Positions 37,466 to 46,380 of a stretch of DNA of 64,000 nt are shown in pieces. Within the stretch, counting starts at the first letter, position 1; the number at the start of each line of letters is the position of its first letter. The translations under genes and the position numbers were made by a program. The DNA is from CAVRCA01 sp963719345 (GTDB taxonomy: Bacteria > Pseudomonadota > Alphaproteobacteria > Acetobacterales > Acetobacteraceae): contig CAVRCA010000004.1 in NCBI GenBank assembly GCA_963719345.1, forward strand, positions 372,001 to 436,000, in the 5' to 3' direction. The notes under the pieces were generated by a model that had not been told where the DNA came from, ran no database searches, and worked only from the letters and a program-made list of their open reading frames with translations.

Positions 37466-38083
37466 ATGCCGCAAGGCGGTGTTTCACGTGAAACGGCGAA
37501 CTTGCCTAGCGCGACCATCGAACGTCTTCGGATCTTCATCGCCCTGCTCGTCCGTTGGAACGCAACGGTCAATCTGATCAGCCGGGCCGACGAGCCGTAT
37601 GTGTGGGACCGTCACGTCGCCGATTGCCTGCAGTTGAGCCCCTACATGGCCGACGTGAGCCGAGCGATCGACCTCGGATCGGGCGCCGGATTGCCCGGGT
37701 TGGTGCTGGCCATCGCCACCGAAGTCCCCTTCACCCTGGTGGAGGCCGATCACCGGAAAGCCGCCTTCCTCCGGGAGGCCGCGCGTGCGACCGACGCCCC
37801 GGCCGCGGTAGTGGCGACGCGAATCGAGGCAGCACAGCTCGAACCGGCCGCGTTGATCACCGCCCGGGCGCTCGCCCCTCTCCCCCGTCTGCTCGGCTGG
37901 GCCACTCTCCACCTCACGCCGGCCGGCTTCTGCCTGTTCCTGAAGGGCAGCAGCGCCGAGAAAGAATTGACCGCGGCCCAGAGGGAGTGGCAGATGAGGG
38001 TTACCCGCTTCCCGAGCCGCACGGCGCCGGGCGCCACCATCCTGCGGATTAGCGAGATCAGCCGTGTCGGGGTCCGCCCATGA
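37466..38083 (+). CDS. rsmG: 16S rRNA (guanine527-N7)-methyltransferase RsmG (GidB)
   Basis: The 205-residue SAM-dependent enzyme methylates G527 of 16S rRNA. RWNATVNLISRADEP and IDLGSGAGLPGLVLAI (SAM site, about residues 70-85) with RALAPLPRLL identify it. ATG 37466 is four nt after the mnmG stop. Codons 6-10 (VSRET) are written with the parS palindrome, so the coding sequence doubles as a ParB-binding site. The end of the gene overlaps the GTG start of parA by 20 nt. mnmG-rsmG-parA-parB is a classical origin-proximal order. Confidence 0.93.
   Translation: MPQGGVSRETANLPSATIERLRIFIALLVRWNATVNLISRADEPYVWDRHVADCLQLSPYMADVSRAIDLGSGAGLPGLVLAIATEVPFTLVEADHRKAAFLREAARATDAPAAVVATRIEAAQLEPAALITARALAPLPRLLGWATLHLTPAGFCLFLKGSSAEKELTAAQREWQMRVTRFPSRTAPGATILRISEISRVGVRP
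37480..37495. other. parS centromere site inside rsmG
   Basis: The perfect 14-bp palindrome GTTTCACGTGAAAC (37481-37494) sits in a TGTTTCACGTGAAACG 16-mer, one base from the universal parS consensus. It is located 0.6 kb before parA and 1.4 kb before parB, whose product binds such sites and spreads. It also encodes VSRET of RsmG. Confidence 0.92.
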
Positions 38084-38885
38084 TGCACCCGAAGCTCGGG
38101 ACACCCGGATCATTGCCGTTGCCAACCAGAAGGGCGGCGTCGGAAAGACCACCACGGCGGTCAACCTCGCGGCGGCGATTGCGGCTTCCGGCCAGCAGAT
38201 CCTGCTGATCGATCTTGACCCGCAAGGCAATGCCTCGACCAGCCTCGGCGTCCCCCCTGCCGACCGCACGCAAGGCATCTATCAGGTCCTCACCGAAGAC
38301 GCGGATCTGGTCGGCGTCACGCGTCCGACCGGGATCGCCGGCTTGACGCTGATCCCTGCAGAACCTGATCTCGCCGGATCAGAGATCGAACTGGTGTCAT
38401 TGCCGAGACGCGAGTTCCGGTTGCGGGCCGCGCTGGAGCGGGCCGACCCGCATTACCGGTTTGTCCTGATCGACTGCCCGCCCAGCCTTGGGTTGTTGAC
38501 CCTCAACGCGCTGGTCGCCGCCGAGGCCGTTCTGATACCTTTGCAGTGCGAGTTCTTCGCCCTCGAGGGCCTGACGCAACTGGTTCGAACGATTGCCGCA
38601 GTCCGGCGGAAGCTCAATCCGCCGCTCCGCGTGGAGGGAATCCTGCTCACCATGCACGACCGACGGAACAATCTGTCCGAGTTGGTGGCCGCCGACGCCC
38701 GCGGCTTCTTCGGCGATCAGGTGTTCGATACGGTCATCCCACGCAACATCCGGATTTCTGAAGCGCCGAGCCACGGCCAGCCGGTCATCGATTACGACCC
38801 GCGGTCGCCCGGAGCACAGGCCTACCTACGGTTGGCGCAGGAAATCCTTGGGCGCGAGCGCAAGCGCGGCGAGCCTCCGCTGTGA
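38064..38885 (+). CDS. parA: chromosome-partitioning ATPase ParA
   Basis: The 273-residue deviant Walker-type ATPase has IIAVANQKGGVGKTTTAVNLAA (Walker A, about 16-37), DLDPQGNASTSLG and VLIDCPPSLGLLT (Walker B). It moves ParB-parS complexes using nucleoid-bound ATP-dependent gradients. The gene starts at GTG 38064, inside rsmG (20-nt overlap), and its TGA overlaps the parB GTG. It is intact and of normal length. Confidence 0.94.
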   Translation: MSGSAHDAPEARDTRIIAVANQKGGVGKTTTAVNLAAAIAASGQQILLIDLDPQGNASTSLGVPPADRTQGIYQVLTEDADLVGVTRPTGIAGLTLIPAEPDLAGSEIELVSLPRREFRLRAALERADPHYRFVLIDCPPSLGLLTLNALVAAEAVLIPLQCEFFALEGLTQLVRTIAAVRRKLNPPLRVEGILLTMHDRRNNLSELVAADARGFFGDQVFDTVIPRNIRISEAPSHGQPVIDYDPRSPGAQAYLRLAQEILGRERKRGEPPL

Positions 38886-39742
38886 GCGCGCGCGACACCG
38901 GACCGCGTCTAGGGCGCGGCCTCGCGGCCTTGCTGGGCGATGCCGGCACCGACGAACCGAGCGTCGGTTCGATCCGCGACACGCCCATCGATTTGCTCGA
39001 GCCCAGCCCATTCCAGCCCAGGGTCCGCGCGGACCAGGCCGCTCTTGACGAGTTGACGGCCTCCATTCGCGTCCGCGGCATCCTGCAGCCGCTGCTCGCC
39101 CGGGCGCATCCGACGGCCCCCGGCCGGTGGCAGATCATTGCAGGCGAGCGCCGGTGGCGCGCCGCCCAGGCGGCCGGGCTGCGCGAAGTCCCGGTTCTGG
39201 TGCGCGAACTGACCGATCCCGAGGTGATGGCAGCGGCGCTGGTGGAAAACCTGCAGCGCCTCGATCTCAATCCGATCGAGGAGGCGGAGGGCTATCGGCG
39301 GCTCGTGGCGGAGTTCGGCCACACGCAGGAGCACTTGGCGCAGACGGTCGGCAAATCGCGCAGCCACGTCGCCAACACCCTGCGGCTGCTTCACCTGCCC
39401 GAAGCGGTCAAGCACGAGGTGCGCAACGGCGTGCTTTCGGCCGGCCACGCCCGCGCCCTCCTGGGCCATCCCGAACCGGCCAAAGCGGCCCTGGCCGTCA
39501 TCGCCCGCGGGTTGAACGTTCGGCAGACCGAAGCGCTTGCCGCTCAACCAGGAAACACCGCGCGGACGCACGAGGTCGAAAAGAGCGGTGATGCCGATAC
39601 GAGGGCGCTGGAGCGCGACTTGTCGGAGCGGCTCGGGCTGCGCGTGCGGATCGATTTCGATGGCAAAGCCGGGGCGGTCCGCATCCAGTATCGGACGCTC
39701 GACCAGCTCGACAGCCTGGTCCGGCTGCTCAGCGGCGGCTGA
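38882..39742 (+). CDS. parB: chromosome-partitioning protein ParB
   Basis: The 286-residue CTPase/DNA-binding protein loads on parS and spreads along DNA. The N-terminus RLGRGLAALLGD is the ParA-interaction motif. IAGERRWRAAQAAGL and ENLQRLDLNPIEEAEGYRRL belong to the CTP-binding domain, and TVGKSRSHVANTLRLLHLP is the helix-turn-helix. The start is GTG 38882 in a GTGA overlap with the parA stop. Its 3' end overlaps the convergent holA stop by 14 nt. The parS at 37480-37495 is its expected target. Confidence 0.94.
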   Translation: MSARDTGPRLGRGLAALLGDAGTDEPSVGSIRDTPIDLLEPSPFQPRVRADQAALDELTASIRVRGILQPLLARAHPTAPGRWQIIAGERRWRAAQAAGLREVPVLVRELTDPEVMAAALVENLQRLDLNPIEEAEGYRRLVAEFGHTQEHLAQTVGKSRSHVANTLRLLHLPEAVKHEVRNGVLSAGHARALLGHPEPAKAALAVIARGLNVRQTEALAAQPGNTARTHEVEKSGDADTRALERDLSERLGLRVRIDFDGKAGAVRIQYRTLDQLDSLVRLLSGG

Positions 39743-40766
39743 GGCCGGCCCCGCCGGAGTCGCGCGAAGCGGCACCCGCCCGAGCGATCCGCATGAATGC
39801 CTCGCGGCAGATCGTCTCGGTCGGAGCCCCGGTCTGCCGGCAACTCCTCCCCGCGACGGCGAGCTGATCCAGCATCGCCGCCACCTCCGGGGGCCGCCAT
39901 ATAGTCAGGGCTTGACCGAAAGCAGCCTCTCGCTGCCAGAACACCGGCGGGCGCAAACGTCGCATCGCTTCCCGCGGCTCAGCACCGGCGCTCACCGCGA
40001 CAGCGGCCCGATGTAGCCGCTGCAGATGCCCCAACGTCGCCCGCAAGGCGGAGACCGGGCTGAGACCGCCGGACAGGGCGATGTCGAGGGCACGATCGAG
40101 AGCCGCCATATTCCCCGCGGTCGCCGCGAACAGCGCGTCGTCGAGCGACAGCGAGGCCGCGTCCCCGACGCAGGAAGCGGCGTCCACCAGGGTAACGGTC
40201 CCGCCCAGGCCGGCGTGGAGCACGAGCTTTTCGAGTTCCTGCCGGGCCATGACCCGGTCGGCACCCAATTGCGAGGACACGAACGACAACGCGTCACCCT
40301 CGATCGCGACGCCGGCAGCGGCCAGCCCGGCGCGTACGGTTGCCTCCAAGGCGCGGCCTTCCTCGGCGTAGCAGCCGATCGCCGCGCCCTCTGCCGCCGC
40401 CTCGACCGCAGTCCGCAGCCGCGACCGGGCCGGCAGTCCCGGCGCCTCGAGCACGACCATCGCCGCACCGGGACCGGCCAGGACGGCGGCAACCGCCCCC
40501 ATGGCCGAATCGGTGACGTCCCGCGCCCAGACGACGAACCGGCCGCCCGCCATGGACAACGAAGCCGCCTCGGCGGGAAGCCGGGAAAGGGATTCACGGT
40601 CGAGCACCCCGACCCGGAACGGGTCCGCAAGCGAGCCGGCGACGGCGCGCACCAGTGCCTCGGCACGCTCGCGGATCAGGCCGGCATCGTCGCCATACAG
40701 CAGCGCCACCCGGCAATCCCCCGGGTCGCGCAGGAAAGCGGCAACCCGCCGGGCATCGAGCTTCAC
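39729..40766 (-). CDS. holA: DNA polymerase III delta subunit HolA
   Basis: The 345-residue clamp-loader subunit opens KLDARRVAAFLRDPGDCRVALLYGDDAGLIRE-like sequence, the usual delta start, and includes REALRAG-type central helices (MARQELEKLVLHAG) and a C-terminal helical region. It is highly diverged, as HolA proteins are, so assignment rests on motif order and on the conserved leuS-lptE-holA arrangement. The GTG at 40766 lies 7 nt after the lptE stop. It converges on parB with a 14-nt overlap. Confidence 0.87.
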   Translation of the reverse strand: MKLDARRVAAFLRDPGDCRVALLYGDDAGLIRERAEALVRAVAGSLADPFRVGVLDRESLSRLPAEAASLSMAGGRFVVWARDVTDSAMGAVAAVLAGPGAAMVVLEAPGLPARSRLRTAVEAAAEGAAIGCYAEEGRALEATVRAGLAAAGVAIEGDALSFVSSQLGADRVMARQELEKLVLHAGLGGTVTLVDAASCVGDAASLSLDDALFAATAGNMAALDRALDIALSGGLSPVSALRATLGHLQRLHRAAVAVSAGAEPREAMRRLRPPVFWQREAAFGQALTIWRPPEVAAMLDQLAVAGRSCRQTGAPTETICREAFMRIARAGAASRDSGGAGLSRR

Positions 40767-40773
40767 GCCGCGA

Positions 40774-41340
40774 CTAGCTCGCCGCCGCTCGTTCGGGACG
40801 GCCGCGAAAATAGACGGCGAGCTGCAAGACGATCTGGTCGGCAAGGGTCTCGGCGAGCCGTCGTTGCGCGGTCTCGGTCTCGAGGTCGGAGGCGAAATAC
40901 TGCTCGTTGAGGATGTTGACATCATCGACCGAACGGGCCGTGTCGCGGACAAGCTCCGTCCGTGCCGCATCCTCCGCCCGCAGAATCCAGCGCGCCCGCG
41001 CCACCAGGCGGATGCGGGTCACCGCCGTATCCTGCCGGATCGCGATCCCTTCGCCCGAAATGGTGTAGTCCACCGCCAGAGCGTAGCGTCGGGCGGCCGC
41101 GCTCCCTGACCCTTCGAGCCGCTGCTGCAGCGCCTGCCGCAGCAGCTGCCCGGGACGGTCGCCGATCACGTCCACCGAGACCGCGGCAAGTTCGCGCGCG
41201 GCCGGTCCAGGGTTGCCGCCCGCGCCGCGCCGATACAGCGGCTCGAACCCGCATCCCGCCACCATCGCCGGGGCAGCCATCGCCGCAAGACGGAGTGCGA
41301 CGCTCCGGCGCGTCAGGCCCCGCGAATCCCGACCGGCCAT
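40774..41340 (-). CDS. lptE: LPS-assembly lipoprotein LptE
   Basis: The 188-residue outer-membrane lipoprotein has a basic N-terminus, a hydrophobic stretch and a lipobox VAGC with Cys30. The conserved GFEPLYR follows, as is typical of alphaproteobacterial LptE. LptE plugs the LptD barrel for LPS export. Its start lies 4 nt downstream of the leuS stop and it precedes holA. Similarity is weak beyond the N-terminus, but position and lipobox make the call sound. It implies an LPS-bearing Gram-negative cell. Confidence 0.87.
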   Translation of the reverse strand: MAGRDSRGLTRRSVALRLAAMAAPAMVAGCGFEPLYRRGAGGNPGPAARELAAVSVDVIGDRPGQLLRQALQQRLEGSGSAAARRYALAVDYTISGEGIAIRQDTAVTRIRLVARARWILRAEDAARTELVRDTARSVDDVNILNEQYFASDLETETAQRRLAETLADQIVLQLAVYFRGRPERAAAS

Positions 41341-41344
41341 GAGC

Positions 41345-44002
41345 TCAATCCGCCAGGACGAAATTGACGATGCGGTTCGGGACGTGGATCCGCTTGACCA
41401 CCCGCCGCCCTTGCAGCAGCCGCGCGACATTGGGTTCTCCCGCCGCCGCCGCCAAAACCTCCTCGCCCGGCGCATCCGGGGCGACCTCGATCGTGCCCCG
41501 CAGCTTGCCCATGATCTGCACCGCGACGGTGACGGTCTCCGGCACCAGCAGAGCGCGATCCGGCTCCGGCCACGGCATCTCGGCGACCAGCACGCGGGAG
41601 TCCGGGCGCAACCGAGCGTGGATCTCCTCGGCGAGATGCGGCATCATCGGCCCGAGCAGGCGGGCCAAGGTCTCCACCGCCTCCTGGCGGGTTCCGAGCA
41701 GTCCGGCACTGGAGGCGGGCGCCCGCTCGGCATCGGCGATCGCGTTCGCGAGCTCATAGATGCGAGCGACCGCAACGTTGAGGGCGAAACCGTCCAGCGC
41801 CTCGGTCACCCGGGCGATCGCGTGATGCACGGCGCGTCGCAAGGTGCGCGCCGCCTCCCCCAGCGAGTTGGAGTCCTGGGTCACGGCCGGCTGTGCCGCT
41901 CGCTGTCGGATCGCGGTCTCCACCGCCTCCGCCAAGCGGTAGACCCGTTGGATGAAGCGGAACGATCCCGCGACGCCCGCCTCGGTCCACTCCATGTCGC
42001 GCTCCGGCGGGTTGTCCGAGAGGATGAACCAGCGTGCCGTATCGGCTCCGTAGCGTTCGATGATCGCACCCGGATCAACCGTGTTGCGCCGCGATTTCGA
42101 CATCGCCTCGATGCGGCCGACGCTGACGGCCTCGCCCGTCCCGCGCCGCACGACGCTGCCGTCGGCCCGGCGTTCCACCTCCTCGGGGTACAGCCAGCGC
42201 CCGTCATCCGCGCGATAGCTTTCATGCGTCACCATGCCCTGGGTGAACAGGCCGTCGAACGGCTCGGCCACGTCCAGATGGCCGGTGTCGCGCATCGCAC
42301 GGGTAAAGAAGCGGGCATAGAGCAGGTGCAGGATCGCGTGCTCGATGCCGCCGATATATTGGTCGACCGGCAGCCAATGATCGACCGGGCCGCGTACGAC
42401 CGGTTGCGCCGACCGTGGGCTGCAGAACCGGGCGAAATACCACGAGCTGTCGACGAAGGTGTCGAAGGTGTCGGTCTCGCGCACGGCGGCGCCGCCGCAG
42501 GCGGGGCATGTCACGTGCTTCCAGGTCGGGTGGTGGTCGAGCGGATTGCCAGGCCGGTCGAAGTCCACGTCCTCGGGCAAAATGACGGGCAGCCGGTCGT
42601 CAGGCACCGGCACGACGCCGCAGGAGGCGCAGTGGATGACCGGGATCGGACAACCCCAGTAGCGTTGTCGGCTCGCTCCCCAGTCGCGCAGTCGCCAGTT
42701 GACCACGCCCTCGCCGATGCCGAGTTGCGTCAGCGCGGCGATCGCGGCGCCTTTGGCCGCCTCGCTGTCGAGGCCGTCAAGAAACTCCGAGTGGATCACC
42801 GTGCCGGGCCCGAGATAGGCGTCGTCGCCGATCGTGAACGTCGCCGGATCGGCGTCCGGCGGCAGCACGACGGGAAGCACCGGCAGGTGGTACTTGCGGG
42901 CGAAATCGAGGTCGCGCTGGTCGTGCGCCGGACAGCCGAAGATCGCCCCGGTGCCGTACTCCATCAGCACGAAATTGGCGATCCACACCGGAAAGGTGGC
43001 GTCCGGCCGGAACGGATGGCGCACCCGCAACCCGGTGTCGTAGCCGCGTTTCTCCGCCGCCTCGATCACCGCCTCGCTGGTTCCCATGCGACGACAGTCG
43101 GCCACGAAAGCCGCGGCCTCCGAATCGCGCCCGGCGACCCCGGCGGCAAGCGGGTGTTCGGGCGCCAGCGCCAGAAAGGACATGCCGAACAGCGTGTCGG
43201 GCCGCGTGGTATAAACCTCGACCGTCTCGATGCCGTCGGCCGGTGCCGCGAGTGCGAAGCGCACACGGGCGCCCTCGCTGCGACCGATCCATTTCGCCTG
43301 CATCAACCGCACACGCTCGGGCCAGCGCTGCAGATAGTCCAGCGCTGCCAGCAACTCCGGCGCATAGTCGGTGATCTTCAGGAACCATTGGGCCAGCCGC
43401 TTCTTCTCGACAGGTGCGCCCGAGCGCCAGCCCCGTCCGTCGATCACCTGCTCGTTGGCGAGAACGGTTCCGTCGACCGGGTCCCAATTCACCCAGCTCT
43501 CCCGTCGCTCCGCCAGCCCGGCCCGCAGCATGTCGAGGAACAGTTTCTGTTGCTGCCCGTAGTATTCGGGATCGCAGGTCGCGATCTCGCGCGTCCAGTC
43601 GAGTGACAGACCCATTCGCTTGAGCTCGTCGCGCATCGCGGCGATGTTGTCGCGGGTCCACGCTGCGGGATGAAGGCCGCGCTCGCGGGCCGCGTTTTCG
43701 GCCGGCAGCCCGAACGCATCCCAGCCCATCGGATGCAGGACGGAGAAGCCGCGCGCCCGCTTGTAGCGCGCCACCACGTCGCCGAGCGTGTAGTTGCGCA
43801 CATGTCCCATGTGGATCTTGCCGCTGGGGTATGGGAACATCTCGAGGACGTAGTATTTCGGTCGGTTGTCGGACGGCAGGTCAGCAACCTGGAAGCACCC
43901 TCGTGCTTCCCATTCGCGCTGCCAGCGCGGCTCCGCGCGACTGAAGTCATAGCGTGACGTCTCCGCCAGGGCGGCGACGGGTGCAGGCACGGTCTCGCTC
44001 AT
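41345..44002 (-). CDS. leuS: leucyl-tRNA synthetase
   Basis: The 885-residue class I aminoacyl-tRNA synthetase has the HIGH-type motif HMGH (64-67), a large CP1 editing domain, the zinc-like PVIHCASCG and TCPACGGAA segments, and AMSKS (KMSKS variant) near residue 632. The C-terminal anticodon and tail domains follow (VMGKLRGTIEVAPDA, VKRIHVPNRIVNFVLAD). It is intact. The ATG at 44002 faces the SPL-like gene across 211 nt. leuS-lptE-holA form an operon on the minus strand. Confidence 0.95.
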   Translation of the reverse strand: MSETVPAPVAALAETSRYDFSRAEPRWQREWEARGCFQVADLPSDNRPKYYVLEMFPYPSGKIHMGHVRNYTLGDVVARYKRARGFSVLHPMGWDAFGLPAENAARERGLHPAAWTRDNIAAMRDELKRMGLSLDWTREIATCDPEYYGQQQKLFLDMLRAGLAERRESWVNWDPVDGTVLANEQVIDGRGWRSGAPVEKKRLAQWFLKITDYAPELLAALDYLQRWPERVRLMQAKWIGRSEGARVRFALAAPADGIETVEVYTTRPDTLFGMSFLALAPEHPLAAGVAGRDSEAAAFVADCRRMGTSEAVIEAAEKRGYDTGLRVRHPFRPDATFPVWIANFVLMEYGTGAIFGCPAHDQRDLDFARKYHLPVLPVVLPPDADPATFTIGDDAYLGPGTVIHSEFLDGLDSEAAKGAAIAALTQLGIGEGVVNWRLRDWGASRQRYWGCPIPVIHCASCGVVPVPDDRLPVILPEDVDFDRPGNPLDHHPTWKHVTCPACGGAAVRETDTFDTFVDSSWYFARFCSPRSAQPVVRGPVDHWLPVDQYIGGIEHAILHLLYARFFTRAMRDTGHLDVAEPFDGLFTQGMVTHESYRADDGRWLYPEEVERRADGSVVRRGTGEAVSVGRIEAMSKSRRNTVDPGAIIERYGADTARWFILSDNPPERDMEWTEAGVAGSFRFIQRVYRLAEAVETAIRQRAAQPAVTQDSNSLGEAARTLRRAVHHAIARVTEALDGFALNVAVARIYELANAIADAERAPASSAGLLGTRQEAVETLARLLGPMMPHLAEEIHARLRPDSRVLVAEMPWPEPDRALLVPETVTVAVQIMGKLRGTIEVAPDAPGEEVLAAAAGEPNVARLLQGRRVVKRIHVPNRIVNFVLAD

Positions 44003-44213
44003 CGTCTTGGTCGCTTGCTTTCGCTCAGGCTTGGCGGTCGCTGCCGTCAGTAAACGGTCGGAGCGCCTGTATCGTACAGAACCGCCGGGGCAGCAACCGG
44101 CGCGTGGACGTCCTTATCCCTGCAAGTACGGGCAACCCAGGCAGCAATACTCGATAGCATACCCGATGTCGGCAAGCCCTCCCGCTCGACGGCAGAGACG
44201 CCATCTCACCTGC

Positions 44214-45308
44214 ATGTCTGCCGCCATCGCCGCTACGGCCCCGTCCGACACTCCGTCTCCGGTCCGATTTCGACCGTGGGTTCCCAAACGGGTGCTGGTC
44301 ACTCCCGGTGCTTTGCGCTGGGCGCACGGGGTCGCCATCGTTGAACGGGCGGCGGCGCTGGGATCGCACATCGTCGAGCTTGCGGCGGACCGGCTTGCCG
44401 GGCTGCCAACCGCCTACACGGATGCCAAAGCCACGCTGGCGGTCGTGGTGGCATCTCCCTCGCGCCGGCGCCTGCAGCCAATTCCGCCGAGCGCGGATTG
44501 GCGGTTTGACTTGGCCGAGGGCTGTCCGGCCCATTGCCAATATTGCTATCTCGCCGGTTCTTTGTCAGGACCGCCGATCACCCGCGCCTATGCCAACCTC
44601 CCCGAAATCCTCGCCGGCTTGGCGTCCGGGCTGGGCCACGGGCATGTCACCTCGCGGTCGCGCACCCGGGCCGCCGAGGGAACCACCTACGAGGCGTCCT
44701 GCTACACCGATCCGCTTGCCCTCGAGCACCTGACCCACGGCCTGGCCACCTGCATCGAGCATTTCGGCGTTTGGGACGCTCCGGTCCAGTTGCGCTTCAC
44801 CACCAAGTTCGATGCCGTCGAGCCGCTGCTCGACATCCGTCACGCCGGCCGCACGCGGGTCCGGTTTTCGGTCAATGCGCGCAAGGTGGAGCGCTACGAA
44901 GGCGGCACGCCGCGCGTGGCGGGCCGGCTTGCGGCCCTGCGCCGGGTGGCGCTGGCCGGCTACAAGGTCGGGCTGACGGTCGCGCCGATCATGCCGGCGA
45001 CGGACTGGCGCCGTGACTACCGTGAGCTGTTCGCGGCGGTCGCCGCGGCGCTGGACGGCATTTCAGGCCTTGATCTCACCGTCGAGCTCATCACCCATCG
45101 CTTCACCCCAGGGTCACGCGAGGTGCTGCGGGGCTGGTATCCCGGCAGCGCGCTGGAGATGGACGGCGACCAGCGCACGCGCAAAACCACCAAGTTCGGG
45201 GCGGTCAAGTTCGTCTATCCCCCGGCGGTGATGGCGGAGTTGCGCGGGGGAATTGAGGAAGCGGTCCGCCAGTTCCTGCCGGGCGCAACAATCCTCTACT
45301 GGACCTGA
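44214..45308 (+). CDS. spore-photoproduct-lyase-like radical SAM protein (SplB family)
   Basis: The 364-residue enzyme resembles spore photoproduct lyase, which reverses a thymine-dimer lesion with a radical SAM cluster. The cluster motif C-x3-C-x2-C is Cys104, Cys108, Cys111 (CPAHCQYCYL). The equivalent of the SPL catalytic Cys141 is kept at Cys163 (EASCYTDPLALEHLTH). LRFTTKF, RVRFSVNARKVE, VELITHRFT and the final ATILYWT all align with SPL motifs. The start is not settled; ATG 44214 or 44166 are both open. No sporulation genes are present, so its physiological substrate is uncertain. Confidence 0.85.
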   Translation: MSAAIAATAPSDTPSPVRFRPWVPKRVLVTPGALRWAHGVAIVERAAALGSHIVELAADRLAGLPTAYTDAKATLAVVVASPSRRRLQPIPPSADWRFDLAEGCPAHCQYCYLAGSLSGPPITRAYANLPEILAGLASGLGHGHVTSRSRTRAAEGTTYEASCYTDPLALEHLTHGLATCIEHFGVWDAPVQLRFTTKFDAVEPLLDIRHAGRTRVRFSVNARKVERYEGGTPRVAGRLAALRRVALAGYKVGLTVAPIMPATDWRRDYRELFAAVAAALDGISGLDLTVELITHRFTPGSREVLRGWYPGSALEMDGDQRTRKTTKFGAVKFVYPPAVMAELRGGIEEAVRQFLPGATILYWT

Positions 45309-45427
45309 CCGCCTCCCGCTTCCGCGTGAACGCGCCTCGCGCGCATACCGCCGGATCGGCTGCCGGGTTCCTCGCGGCGGGAGAACCGCGTTTCTCTACT
45401 TGCGCCCTGGTTTTTCACTTTCGCAGG

Positions 45428-45443
45428 TGCGGCAAAACCCGCA
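45428..45443. promoter_or_regulatory. small dyad upstream of phaR
   Basis: TGCGG-N6-CCGCA, a perfect 5-bp inverted repeat, sits 31 nt before the phaR start. PhaR proteins autoregulate through TGC-rich sites, so this is a candidate, but no consensus is proven here. Confidence 0.25.
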
Positions 45444-45473
45444 TATCAGGCTCCGCAGAAGATAGGGAGTTCC

Positions 45474-46244
45474 ATGTCCGAGCCCGTCACCACGCAGCCG
45501 GAACAACCGCCGAAAAACCAGTCGCCCGTCGTCGTCAAGAAATACGCCAACCGGCGTCTCTACAACACGGAAAGCTCCAGCTACATCACTCTCGATAACC
45601 TGGCCGACATGATCCGGCACGGGAGGGACTTCGTGGTGTATGACGCCAAGACCGGCGACGATATTACCCGGGGCGTGCTGACCCAGATCATCGTCGAGGA
45701 GGAAGGGAAGGGCCGAGCAATGCTGCCGACCGCGTTCCTGCGCCAACTGATCGGCTTCTACGGCGACAGCGTCCAGAACCTCGTGCCGCGTTATCTGGAG
45801 CAGGCGATGGCGGCGTTCGCGCAGCAGCAGAAGCAGGTGCGGGACGCGATGCAGCAGACGGTCGGCCGCATGTTCCCGTTCGGCAACATCGAGGAGGTCG
45901 GCCGCCAGAACCTGGCCATGATGGAACGCGCGCTCAGCCTCTGGAACCCGATCTACCGGCCTCTCCACGCGGAGGGCGCCTCGGACGCTCCGTCCGATGC
46001 GGCCGGACGGGAAATCGCGGCGTTGAGGACCGAGGTCGAGACACTGCGGCGCGAACTCGCCGAAGCCCGTGCGGGCGCCACTGCCTCCAGCGTCCCCGCC
46101 CTGATGACCGCCGCCACCTCCGAGCCGCCCACCCCGCCGCAATCAGCCCCGCCGGCGTCGGGAGCCGGAACCTCAGCGGTCAACCGAGCAGCCCCGATCC
46201 GCGCGAGCAAGGATCGCACGAAAAGCGGTCAGCCGTCCGGATGA
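45474..46244 (+). CDS. phaR: polyhydroxyalkanoate synthesis repressor PhaR
   Basis: The 256-residue protein has the PHB/PHA accumulation regulator DNA-binding domain (VKKYANRRLYNTESSSYITL, about 21-40) and a downstream PHB_acc domain (VLTQIIVEEEGKG, FLRQLIGFYGDSVQ). PhaR senses PHA granules and represses phasin and its own genes. The C-terminal tail is Ala/Pro-rich. GGGAG lies shortly before ATG 45474. The PHA synthase and phasin genes are not in the window. It implies a PHA-storing bacterium. Confidence 0.92.
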   Translation: MSEPVTTQPEQPPKNQSPVVVKKYANRRLYNTESSSYITLDNLADMIRHGRDFVVYDAKTGDDITRGVLTQIIVEEEGKGRAMLPTAFLRQLIGFYGDSVQNLVPRYLEQAMAAFAQQQKQVRDAMQQTVGRMFPFGNIEEVGRQNLAMMERALSLWNPIYRPLHAEGASDAPSDAAGREIAALRTEVETLRRELAEARAGATASSVPALMTAATSEPPTPPQSAPPASGAGTSAVNRAAPIRASKDRTKSGQPSG

Positions 46245-46264
46245 GCCCTCTCCGTGGGATAAAC

Positions 46265-46295
46265 ACTATAACGTGAGATAGTTCGCGCGCACTAT
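46265..46295. promoter_or_regulatory. repeated ACTAT/ATAGT motifs upstream of XRE gene
   Basis: ACTAT (46265-46269), ATAGT (46278-46282) and ACTAT (46291-46295) lie 86-116 nt before the XRE regulator start. They form an inverted pair plus a third copy, a possible autoregulatory operator. The sequence is AT-richer than its surroundings. Confidence 0.35.
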
Positions 46296-46380
46296 CGTGA
46301 TGCGGGAAGTACGTTCGTATCCGTGTATTCTTCCGTCAACTCAAGGTCAAATAACCCGCAAAACGTGAGGACGACCGGTC

